NCBI RefSeq assembly: GCF_000421265.1
Contig: NZ_ATWN01000006.1
Location: forward strand, 248,001 to 312,000
Direction of reading: 5' to 3'
DNA length: 64,000 nucleotides
Source of the DNA: Thalassospira lucentensis MCCC 1A00383 = DSM 14000
GTDB taxonomy: Bacteria > Pseudomonadota > Alphaproteobacteria > Rhodospirillales > Thalassospiraceae
A model generated the notes under the pieces. The model was given only the letters and a program-made list of their open reading frames with translations, was not told where the DNA came from and did not search any database. A program made the position numbers and the translations under genes. Positions 56,533-64,000 of this stretch are shown here, piece after piece (the first letter of the stretch is position 1; the number at the start of each line of letters is the position of its first letter).

Positions 56533-56931
56533 ATGGCCCCGTCGCGTTCTCGCCCCCCAGCACCCGGTGATAAATCAAAACGCAAACGGGCGGAGAAGGC
56601 CGGTCGTCGGGCAGAAACCCTGTGTGGATTTTGGTTACGTCTTAAGGGATATCGCATTCTTGCCACCCGGTATCGCAGCCCGCTTGGCGAAATTGACATC
56701 ATTGCCAAGCGCGCAAACCTGATCGCCGCGATCGAGGTTAAAAACCGCACCAATCGCGCCGATGCCCTTCTGGCCATCCGCCCGCAACAGCAAAACCGCA
56801 TTGCACGTGCGCTTGAATCTTATGCCGGACACGTCGGCCATCAGGGTGATTTGCGTCTTGATCTGATGATTGTTGGCAAATGGTACCGGATCGAACATCT
56901 GAAAAATGCCTGGCATACAGAAACGCGCTAA
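56533..56931 (+). CDS. yraN: YraN/UPF0102 family endonuclease-like protein
   Basis: This 132-aa protein has the restriction-endonuclease-like motif GEIDIIAKR...IAAIEVKNR (Asp, then Glu-x-Lys) of the UPF0102 family. Its basic N-terminus may bind nucleic acid. It follows rsmI by 3 bp, the conserved rsmI-yraN arrangement. The exact role is unknown. Confidence 0.93.
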   Translation: MAPSRSRPPAPGDKSKRKRAEKAGRRAETLCGFWLRLKGYRILATRYRSPLGEIDIIAKRANLIAAIEVKNRTNRADALLAIRPQQQNRIARALESYAGHVGHQGDLRLDLMIVGKWYRIEHLKNAWHTETR

Positions 56932-56958
56932 CCTGCCGATACCCACACCCCCAATATC

Positions 56959-57366
56959 TTAGGGATGCATCTTTGCCCCCTTGGTGATTTTATCAACAAT
57001 GCGTTTGTCAGCATGAATGCCAATACCCACAAACTGGGCGTCATCGGGGGCCAGTCTGGCAAAAACATCCCGGTTGGCGCCATCATGGCCGGTGGCAAAC
57101 ATTTCTTCGATATAGGCAGATGCCCGAATGCCACGGTTTATGGCGCGTTGATGAATTTTCGCAATGGTTTGCGCATCCGCCGCCAGAACGATGGCCGGCT
57201 GACGTGACAGCGGGTTGTAAAGATTGTTCTTCGCATCGACATAGGGTTCGCCGATGATGTCAGGTGTTTGGGCGACAATGCCGCTCATCAGAAAGGCCGT
57301 CACATTCAGTGACTGCCACATCTGCAAATCATCGCGCAACACCAGCGCCACTTTGGTCTCGAACAT
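56959..57366 (-). CDS. DUF2000 family protein
   Basis: This 135-aa protein is similar to DUF2000 (VALVLRDDLQMWQSLNVTAFLMSG, then IGEPYVDAKNNLYNPLSRQP). These small proteins have a peptidyl-tRNA-hydrolase-2-like fold but no known activity. It is divergent from an AraC regulator across about 30 bp, an arrangement that suggests direct control. Confidence 0.82.
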   Translation of the reverse strand: MFETKVALVLRDDLQMWQSLNVTAFLMSGIVAQTPDIIGEPYVDAKNNLYNPLSRQPAIVLAADAQTIAKIHQRAINRGIRASAYIEEMFATGHDGANRDVFARLAPDDAQFVGIGIHADKRIVDKITKGAKMHP

Positions 57367-57398
57367 ATGCGTCCTCCATCCGGTTGGGTTATCAGGTC

Positions 57399-58262
57399 AT
57401 GACAGAAGCAATAGAACAGGACGGCGAACCAGGTATTGAACGTTTGTGCAAAACGCGTGAGCGGTTCATTGCGGCCCCTGCGTCCCCCGGGATTGAACGC
57501 ATCGAAGCACAGTTCTTTGGCAATATGTTTTCCCCACACCGCCATGACACCTATGCGCTTGGCATTACCATGCGCGGGGTGCAGACGTTTAATTATCGTG
57601 GCGAATATCGCGCCAGCAATCCGGGCAACGTCATTGTTCTGCATCCCGACGAATTACATGATGGCGGCGCTGGCACCGATGACGGATTGCAGTATCGCAT
57701 GCTCTATCTTGAACCGGCCCTTTTGCGGCGCGGGCTTGATCATGAAACAGCATCCCTGCCGTTTGTCAGAGATCCCATCATTCACGATCCTGCACTGTGG
57801 GCGATCCTTGCATCTGTTTTGGGTGAACTTGAAAGCAACGTTGATCCATTGTTGCGCGATCAATTCGTCACCGACATTGCACATCGCCTTTCACAACATG
57901 CCAAAACACCCCTGAAACAATCGCGATACAATGCAAGCCTGCAGATGGAGCAGGTGCGCGCATTCCTTGAAGCCAATTTTGATCGCCCGGTTCTGTCGCA
58001 CGAACTTGAACAGGTGGCCGACATGGATCGTTATCGGTTGATCAGGCATTTTCGCGCCCGTTTCGGAACAACACCCTATCGCTATCTGATCATGCGGCGC
58101 CTGCAACAGGCCCGCGCCCTGATCACGCTGGGTCAACCGCTTGCGGGCATTGCGGCTGAAACCGGATTTTCCGATCAAAGCCATTTTAACCGGCATTTCC
58201 GTCAGGCATTTGGCCTGACACCGGGACGCTGGTCGGAACTGGCGGCCCCTCATCGCCACTGA
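57399..58262 (+). CDS. AraC family transcriptional regulator
   Basis: This 287-aa protein has an N-terminal AraC-type cupin (SPHRHDTYALGITMRGVQTFNY). The C-terminal pair of HTHs follows, the second ending in GFSDQSHFNRHFRQAFGLTPGRW. The frame is open to 57264 but the ATG at 57399 matches the family start and has AGG upstream. It is divergent from the DUF2000 gene, its likely target. Confidence 0.9.
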   Translation: MTEAIEQDGEPGIERLCKTRERFIAAPASPGIERIEAQFFGNMFSPHRHDTYALGITMRGVQTFNYRGEYRASNPGNVIVLHPDELHDGGAGTDDGLQYRMLYLEPALLRRGLDHETASLPFVRDPIIHDPALWAILASVLGELESNVDPLLRDQFVTDIAHRLSQHAKTPLKQSRYNASLQMEQVRAFLEANFDRPVLSHELEQVADMDRYRLIRHFRARFGTTPYRYLIMRRLQQARALITLGQPLAGIAAETGFSDQSHFNRHFRQAFGLTPGRWSELAAPHRH

Positions 58263-58397
58263 ACATCCGGAAATTAAAAGGCTTCGGCAAAGATAAAATG
58301 CATATTTTCTGATAAACCGGTCCGGATTTTAAAACTCCTTAACCCGATGGGGTAATGATGGGACATTATTTGGGGAATCGGGACGAGACTTCGGCAT

Positions 58398-59060
58398 ATG
58401 GCGTCAGCATATGACACAGCCCGGCATTTCATTGGCACATGGCCAAGCAATGCCAAGCGGCGTTTTTGTATTTTACTAACTCTGGCATTCACCGGTTTTG
58501 GCATTCTGCCGTTGGCGGGCTGCACATCGATGGCCATTGGGGCCGGGGCAACCGCCGGGGTCGCGGCCTTTCAGGAACGCGGGTTTGAAGGGGCGGTAAG
58601 CGACACGGCAATTACAGCTGAAATCTGGCAAAAGTTTCTAGCACAGGACGAATCCCTGTTTCTCAATATCGAAATCGAAGTTGTCGAAGGCGAAGTTCTT
58701 CTGGCTGGTGAAGTCAAATCAGCAACAGACGAACTTGAAGCCGTGAAACTCACCTGGCAGGTTGGTGGTGTCCGCAGTGTGCTCAATGAAATCAGTGTCG
58801 GCGAAGGTGCGTCCTTCATGGACAATGCCAATGACCTTCTGATCACGACCCGCATTAAAACGGCCCTGATGTTTGATACCGATGTCTTTGCGATCAATTA
58901 CAGCATCGAAACCGTAAAGGGCACGGTGCATCTGATGGGGATTGCCCAGGATGACCTTGAACGCAATCGCGTCATCGCACATGCCCGCGATACCAGCTAT
59001 GTTAGACGGGTGGTCAGCCATATTCGCCTGAAAAATGATGCAAACCGGCAAGGAACCTGA
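58398..59060 (+). CDS. BON-domain outer-membrane lipoprotein (DolP/YraP-like)
   Basis: This 220-aa protein has a hydrophobic signal with lipobox LAGC (residues about 39-42). Two BON domains follow: one near residues 70-135 (LNIEIEVVEGEVLLAGEVKS) and one near 147-210 (INYSIETVKGTVHLMGIAQ). This matches DolP, which helps outer-membrane integrity. In E. coli, yraP sits near rsmI, lpoA and yraN; here the same set is within 5 kb. Its end overlaps the next gene by 26 bp. Confidence 0.87.
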   Translation: MASAYDTARHFIGTWPSNAKRRFCILLTLAFTGFGILPLAGCTSMAIGAGATAGVAAFQERGFEGAVSDTAITAEIWQKFLAQDESLFLNIEIEVVEGEVLLAGEVKSATDELEAVKLTWQVGGVRSVLNEISVGEGASFMDNANDLLITTRIKTALMFDTDVFAINYSIETVKGTVHLMGIAQDDLERNRVIAHARDTSYVRRVVSHIRLKNDANRQGT

Positions 59061-60159
59061 TCCTATTAACAGTATTCGCCACATCACAGACCCGACCGAT
59101 CCGGATCGCCAATGGCTTGTCGATTATGGCAAGGGCAATAAGCCCGACGCCACGGCAGCAGAAGCCGCATTGCGTTTTGCACGGATCAACGATCCAAACA
59201 ACGCACGCGACATTGCACCGTATCTTGCGCGGCTTGATGATCTGGCCGATCAGGTTCGTTCCGATCTTGCCGCCCTGTTGGCGTCATCCGGGCACGACAC
59301 AGTGGCATCCGCCAAGGTGGCGCCAGAAACCTTGGCACAGGCCTCCATCGAACAAATCGTATCGATACTACAATCTGTCATCCCGACCCGACATGGCTTT
59401 CAGGGGGATGCGGAAAACTATGATGACATGGAAAACGCCGATCTGATGAAGGTCATGGACCGCAAACGTGGTCTGCCCGTCGCATTGGCCATGCTTTATA
59501 TCCATGTGGCGCGCCGTTGTGACTTTGCGATCACCGGCATTGATTTCCCGGGTCATTTTCTGTTGCGTCTGCAGTCAAATGGCAAACGTCGCATGATTGA
59601 CCCGTTCCATGGCGGCATTGCCCTTGGCCCGGCCGAGCTACGTGAACTTTTAAAATCGTTTAGTGGCCTCGATGCCGAACTCGAACCCCGCCATTATTGC
59701 GAATCTTCCGACGTTTCTATTTTGTTACGACTTCAAAACAACATTAAGGTTCGTGCGCTTCGTGCCGGGGAATTGACCCATGCGACCCGCATTATCGAGC
59801 ATAGCCTGTTGATCGCACCCGACCATGAAGGCCTGTGGCATCAGCTCGGCGCACTGTATGCCCGCCTTAATGAAGATCATAAGGCGCTGGGCGCCTTTGA
59901 AAAGTTTGTGGCCCTGTGTGAAGACCCCCTTCATCGCACCAGAATCGAAGCGGTTATCGAAGAATTACGCGATCGGCTTGGACTTGATGTCCTCTGCCAC
60001 ACCGATGGGCTCACCAAAACAAAAGCCCCTGCCGTCACAGATGATGACAGTGTCAAAAACGACGCAAAGGACAATGCGCCAATCCCGCTTTATCCCAATT
60101 TGATGTCGGTTACCAACACCACAAACGCGTCTGACACCCCCTCCTCAAGCGACCATTGA
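59035..60159 (+). CDS. SirB1-type transglutaminase-like/TPR protein
   Basis: This 374-aa protein has a SirB1-type region (ENADLMKVMDRKRGLPVALAMLYIHVARRC, then GIDFPGHFLLRL, RRMIDPFHGG). A TPR-like segment (HEGLWHQLGALYARLNEDHKALGAFEKF) follows, and the C-terminal tail is hydrophilic. The transglutaminase-like fold lacks a clear Cys in the usual place. It starts inside the BON gene, so the two are co-transcribed. The exact role is unknown. Confidence 0.82.
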   Translation: MMQTGKEPDPINSIRHITDPTDPDRQWLVDYGKGNKPDATAAEAALRFARINDPNNARDIAPYLARLDDLADQVRSDLAALLASSGHDTVASAKVAPETLAQASIEQIVSILQSVIPTRHGFQGDAENYDDMENADLMKVMDRKRGLPVALAMLYIHVARRCDFAITGIDFPGHFLLRLQSNGKRRMIDPFHGGIALGPAELRELLKSFSGLDAELEPRHYCESSDVSILLRLQNNIKVRALRAGELTHATRIIEHSLLIAPDHEGLWHQLGALYARLNEDHKALGAFEKFVALCEDPLHRTRIEAVIEELRDRLGLDVLCHTDGLTKTKAPAVTDDDSVKNDAKDNAPIPLYPNLMSVTNTTNASDTPSSSDH

Positions 60160-60813
60160 CTCGAATGAAGGCTTGGTCGGCCACAAACCGGCACAGCATA
60201 CTAAAATGCCATTTTTCGCTATGTTAGATTAATTAATATTATCTATATAGATCATCATACAGATAAATTATTACTCTTATTTCAATACAAACCAGTTTGT
60301 CCGTTACCTCAAAGAAATCGAATGCAGGTAAATCCGAGATTAAAAACAGTTAAAAATTCTTGTTTGCATATTTTTGCCCCGTTCTCACCTTCATATCCGG
60401 GGAGTGTCCCTTGTCGTGCATCACGAACCGCTAATTTGCGAAATCTGGCAGTTTTCCGGGACTTATGATTCATTCTTCCCCGCCGGATGGGATTCAATTG
60501 ACTCATCGCACGATGTTTAAACTGCAGGCTCGGGAATCTCGTTTCAAAATCGGCGCAAAAAACATCGTATGTAGTTTTTCAGGTCCTTAACGCGAGGTTA
60601 AACGACCGGTCACGAAACGGTCGCAACACTTGCACCAATAATTGCAATGCCTATACTCCCGCCAATGCCCAATGGCCCCTATGATATAACGTCACCTATT
60701 ATATGAAGACCATCCGGTTCGGCACATGCCCAAACGGCCCGTTGCGCGGAAGGCCTGCGCGCCATACCGTACGCACCAAACACGCAAACGCACACATCGC
60801 AGGAATGAATTAC
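60160..60813. other. Long AT-rich intergenic region upstream of the adenosine kinase gene
   Basis: I see no convincing gene. An AT-rich tract at about 60220-60300 contains a perfect 12-bp palindrome (60241-60252, ATCTATATAGAT). A weakly coding-looking minus frame at 60309-60506 has no ribosome site. A candidate promoter lies at 60630-60657 (TTGCAC, 16-bp spacer, TATACT). Confidence 0.5.
60630..60657 (+). promoter_or_regulatory. Candidate sigma-70 promoter of the adenosine kinase gene
   Basis: TTGCAC (60630-60635), 16-bp spacer and TATACT (60652-60657) lie about 155 bp before the start codon. The match to consensus is fair; no experimental support. Confidence 0.4.
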
Positions 60814-61803
60814 ATGCACGACACCAAAGTCGACGTCGTCGGGATCGGAAACGCCATCGTTGATGTCCTTGCCAACTGCAAGGAAGAAGACCTCAAACGG
60901 CTGAACCTGGTTAAGAACTCTATGACCCTGATCGACGCGGATGATGCGGATCGTTTGTATGAACAGATGGGGCCGGGCATGGAAATGTCGGGCGGGTCAG
61001 CTGGCAACACCATGGCTGGCATCGCAGCCCTTGGTGGCAAAGGCGCCTATATCGGCAAAGTCCGCGATGATCAGCTCGGTCAGGTGTTTCGCCATGACAT
61101 TCGTGCGATTGGTGTGCAGTTCAATTCCACCCCGTCAACCACAGGGTCGCCGACCGCGCGCTGCCTGATTTTTGTCACGCCGGATGGTGACCGCACCATG
61201 AACACCTTTTTGGGTGCCTGTGCGGAACTTGGTCCGGAAGACATCGACGAGGATCTGATCAAATCGGCAAAGCTGACCTACATGGAAGGCTATCTTTGGG
61301 ATCGTCCAGAAGCCAAGGAAGCCTTTATCAAGGCAGCCAAAGTCGCCCACGAAGCAGGCCGTCAGGTTTCCATTAGCCTGTCTGACTCATTCTGTGTTGA
61401 CCGTCATCGCGAATCGTTCCGCGATCTGGTGCATAACCATATTGACGTGCTGTTTGCCAACGAAGACGAAATCAAGTCGCTCTATGAGGTTGAAACCTTT
61501 GAAGAAGCCCTGGCCGAAGTGCGCAAACACTGCAAGGTCGCGGCCCTGACCCGCAGTGAAAAGGGTGCGGTGATTGTTTCAGATAACGAATTGTATGAAA
61601 TCAGTGCCGAACCTGTCGCGCGCGTACTTGATACCACCGGGGCCGGTGATTTGTTCGCATCGGGTTTCCTCTATGGCTACACCAAGGGGCATGACCTTGC
61701 GACCTGTGGTCAACTGGGTGCGATTTGCGCCGCCGAAGTCATTTCACATATGGGCGCACGCCCGGTTGCCGACCTTAAGGACCTGATCAACAAGGCCATT
61801 TGA
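60814..61803 (+). CDS. Adenosine kinase (PfkB family)
   Basis: This 329-aa PfkB-type sugar/nucleoside kinase resembles bacterial adenosine kinases. It has the N-terminal VDVVGIGNAIVDVLA, GGSAGNTMAGIA substrate region, and the anion hole/catalytic motif DTTGAGDLFASGF with Asp as base. The ATG at 60814 follows AGGA at 9 bp; the frame is open to 60703. It phosphorylates adenosine or a related nucleoside. It ends in a terminator. Confidence 0.9.
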   Translation: MHDTKVDVVGIGNAIVDVLANCKEEDLKRLNLVKNSMTLIDADDADRLYEQMGPGMEMSGGSAGNTMAGIAALGGKGAYIGKVRDDQLGQVFRHDIRAIGVQFNSTPSTTGSPTARCLIFVTPDGDRTMNTFLGACAELGPEDIDEDLIKSAKLTYMEGYLWDRPEAKEAFIKAAKVAHEAGRQVSISLSDSFCVDRHRESFRDLVHNHIDVLFANEDEIKSLYEVETFEEALAEVRKHCKVAALTRSEKGAVIVSDNELYEISAEPVARVLDTTGAGDLFASGFLYGYTKGHDLATCGQLGAICAAEVISHMGARPVADLKDLINKAI

Positions 61804-61856
61804 TCGGTTTGCAGGACATGATTTACATGCCCTGAGACAAGCCTCGAAAGATTTCA

Positions 61857-61889
61857 CGGGACGGCAATATTTGTTTGCCGTCCCGTTTT
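61857..61889 (+). terminator. Terminator after the adenosine kinase gene
   Basis: An 11-bp perfect stem (61857-61867 with 61875-61885), 7-nt loop, and then TTTT. It lies 54 bp past the stop codon. Confidence 0.9.
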
Positions 61890-62250
61890 ATTTTGGCAAA
61901 CAGCACAGATTCCGTGGCTTTGCACTGCACACAAGCATTGACTTTATACAGAGTTTAGCGCAAACAGCCCGCATTGCAGAAAAATCAACCCCGCATGGCG
62001 TGCACGAGGCTGGTCATTCGCCTCCACATTGGCTATGACAGGGCAGCTTTCGAGCCAGCCTGCAAAATGTCTTTGGGCCAGTAAACATTCAGCATGTGCC
62101 GTGCTGCGCAAATTGCGCGGGTTTGACCTTGCCGACCGGATGAACCCGGTCTTAGGGCGGCTGAATATCTACTGGCCTTGAAACTTTTACTGACCGATGC
62201 GCAAGGGACACATCCCGGCGCGCGGCATTTTTATTCTGGAGTCCGCGCCA
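61890..62250. other. Intergenic region before typA
   Basis: About 360 bp contain no gene I can support. TTGACT at 61938-61943 resembles a -35 box but no good -10 follows at the right distance. The typA ribosome site is GGAGTCCGCGCCA just before its ATG. Confidence 0.4.
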
Positions 62251-64000
62251 ATGAACTTGCGCAATATCGCCATCATCGCTCACGTTGACCATGGCAAAAC
62301 CACCCTCGTCGATGCGATGTTCCGCCAGTCGGGCGTCTATCGTGACAACCAGCGCGTTGATGAACGCGCCATGGACAGCAACGATCTGGAACGCGAACGC
62401 GGCATTACCATTATGGCAAAGCCGACCGCAATTCAGTGGGGCGAGACCCGTATCAACATCGTTGATACCCCGGGCCACGCCGATTTCGGCGGTGAAGTCG
62501 AACGTATCCTGTCGATGGTTGATGGTGTTGTTCTGCTGGTTGACTCGGCCGAAGGCCCGATGCCACAGACCAAATTCGTTTTGGGTAAAGCCCTGAAACT
62601 GGGTCTGAAGCCAATCGTCATCATTAACAAGATCGACCGTCCGGATGAGCGCGCCGAAGAAGTTCTCGACGAGATCTTCGATCTCTTCGTGTCGCTTGAG
62701 GCATCCGATGAACAGCTCGACTTCCCGACGCTTTATGCATCTGGCCGTGATGGTTGGGCTGCCGAAGCACCAGAAGGTCCGAAAGAAAACCTGACCCCGC
62801 TGATGGATCTGGTTCTGAATTATGTGCCGGCCCCGAAGGCAGACGTTGACGCACCGTTCGCAATGATTGCGACCATGCTGCATGCTGATAACTTCCTGGG
62901 TCGCATCCTGACCGGTCGTATCGCGCAGGGCCGTGCGAAACTTAACATGCCTGTTAAGGTTCTTCGCGGCGATGGCACGGTTGAAACCGGCCGTCTGTCC
63001 AAACTGATGGGCTTCCGCGGTCTGGATCGTGTGCCACAGGAAGAAGCAAATGCTGGTGACATCATCGCAATTGCGGGCCTGACCAACGCAACCGTTGCTG
63101 ACACCATCTGCTCGACCGAAATCACCACCGCGATTGCAAGTCAGCCGATTGATCCGCCGACGCTGGCGATGACCTTCTCGGTCAACAACTCGCCGCTGGC
63201 CGGTCAGGAAGGCGACAAAGTTACATCCCGTATGATCCGTGCCCGTCTTGAGCGCGAAGCCGAAGGCAACATCGCGATCAAGATCGGTGAAACCGCTGAT
63301 AAAGACGCCTTTGAAGTCGCCGGTCGTGGCGAACTTCAGCTTGGCGTTCTGATCGAAACCATGCGCCGCGAAGGCTATGAGCTTTCGATCTCGCGTCCGC
63401 GCGTTCTGATCCAGGAAATCAACGGCGTCATGTCTGAGCCGTTCGAAGAAGTCCAGGTCGACGTTGACGAAGAATACGCCGGTTCGGTTGTTGAGAAAAT
63501 GAGCCTGCGCAAAGCCGAAATGACCGATATGCGGTCATCAGGTGGCGGCAAGACCCGTATCATCTTCCACGCACCGTCTCGTGGCCTGATCGGTTATCAC
63601 GGTGAATTTCTGACCGATACCCGCGGTACCGGCGTTATGAACCGTGTGTTCCATTCCTATGGCCCGGTCAAAGGTGCCATTGCAGGCCGTCGTAACGGCG
63701 TTCTGATTTCAAACGATCAGGGCGACGCGGTTGCCTATGCTCTTTGGGGCTTGGAAGATCGTGGCGCGATGTTCATCGAATCGGGTACGCGCGTTTACGA
63801 AGGCATGGTCATTGGCGAACACAATCGTAACAATGATCTTGAGGTTAACATCCTCAAAGGCAAAAAACTGACCAACGTTCGTGCATCGGGCAAGGATGAC
63901 GCCATCACCCTGACCCCGCCGCGCCGCATGTCCCTGGAAGAGGCCCTTGCCTACATCCAGAACGACGAGCTGGTCGAAGTAACGCCGACAAGCATTCGTA
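62251..64000 (+). CDS. typA: Translational GTPase TypA/BipA (3' end beyond window)
   Basis: The frame from ATG 62251 stays open to the window edge (583 complete codons), so the C-terminal end is missing. It begins [20 protein letters not shown]-loop AHVDHGKT, switch region [13 protein letters not shown] and NKID motifs define a translation-factor GTPase. The later EFG-like domains and [17 protein letters not shown] match BipA/TypA. It binds ribosomes and supports growth under stress or cold. Confidence 0.97.
   Translation, partial: MNLRNIAIIAHVDHGKTTLVDAMFRQSGVYRDNQRVDERAMDSNDLERERGITIMAKPTAIQWGETRINIVDTPGHADFGGEVERILSMVDGVVLLVDSAEGPMPQTKFVLGKALKLGLKPIVIINKIDRPDERAEEVLDEIFDLFVSLEASDEQLDFPTLYASGRDGWAAEAPEGPKENLTPLMDLVLNYVPAPKADVDAPFAMIATMLHADNFLGRILTGRIAQGRAKLNMPVKVLRGDGTVETGRLSKLMGFRGLDRVPQEEANAGDIIAIAGLTNATVADTICSTEITTAIASQPIDPPTLAMTFSVNNSPLAGQEGDKVTSRMIRARLEREAEGNIAIKIGETADKDAFEVAGRGELQLGVLIETMRREGYELSISRPRVLIQEINGVMSEPFEEVQVDVDEEYAGSVVEKMSLRKAEMTDMRSSGGGKTRIIFHAPSRGLIGYHGEFLTDTRGTGVMNRVFHSYGPVKGAIAGRRNGVLISNDQGDAVAYALWGLEDRGAMFIESGTRVYEGMVIGEHNRNNDLEVNILKGKKLTNVRASGKDDAITLTPPRRMSLEEALAYIQNDELVEVTPTSIR

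Noticed and set aside
60309-60506. Minus-strand 65-codon frame in the gap before the adenosine kinase
   Set aside because: No ribosome site, arginine-rich random-looking product; overlaps the AT-rich intergenic region.

Overview
The window looks like a contiguous piece of chromosome from an alphaproteobacterium, probably a marine Rhodospirillales member such as Thalassospira. That assignment is inferred from the protein sequences, from gene orders such as zinc-finger/trpB/trpA/accD/folC and dnaK/dnaJ, and from moderate GC; no database search was possible. I see no prophage, CRISPR array, transposase or rRNA operon. One tRNA is present: tRNA-Arg with anticodon CCG. About 58 protein genes are supported, including one 58-codon gene. 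The typA gene runs off the right edge.

Layout. (1) 1-13 kb is an accessory uptake and catabolism block. A leftward operon tctC-tctB-tctA-ggt (tripartite carboxylate transporter plus a cytoplasmic gamma-glutamyltransferase-family enzyme) ends in a strong terminator. It is divergent from a TauE/SafE permease and an FCD-type GntR regulator. Next comes a leftward polyamine-type ABC transporter operon (ATPase, Tat-exported binding protein, two permeases) ending in an Asp/Glu/hydantoin racemase, divergent from a second FCD-type GntR. (2) 13.5-18.1 kb holds a ketoglutarate-semialdehyde-type aldehyde dehydrogenase and a PaaI-type thioesterase. A chromate-resistance pair (rhodanese-ChrB fusion, ChrA) lies between them, flanked by two near-identical 41-bp terminator repeats. 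(3) 18.4-22.9 kb holds a 58-aa protein, two LysR regulators, a two-domain CbiX-like chelatase, and pirin plus DoxX. (4) 22.9-31.8 kb is a signalling and exopolysaccharide block. A REC-EAL protein with a substituted catalytic glutamate, a secreted molybdopterin-binding-domain protein and a histidine kinase are transcribed leftward. A REC-HTH regulator is transcribed rightward, followed by a small sugar transferase/beta-barrel/Wza-like export set and a ThDP enzyme. (5) 31.9-36.8 kb holds a nucleosidase, the tRNA, a class III nucleotide cyclase with changed active-site residues, a lipoprotein hydrolase and an ABC ATPase.

(6) 37-64 kb is mostly conserved housekeeping: trpBA, accD, folC, polA, dapB, an aldo/keto reductase with its LysR, dnaKJ, DUF2244, nth, lpoA-like/rsmI/yraN, AraC with DUF2000, a dolP-like BON lipoprotein, a SirB1-type protein, adenosine kinase and typA. 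The lpoA-like and rsmI genes are divergent, and their 5' coding ends appear to overlap by 109 bp.

The most interesting points are the repeat-flanked chrBA insertion, the substituted active sites in the EAL and cyclase proteins, the divergent coding overlap, a recurrent 16-17 bp intergenic element (TAGGGTCTGAACCCAA), and the possible link between the ggt-like enzyme and the racemase. I found no clearly new defence or mobile system.
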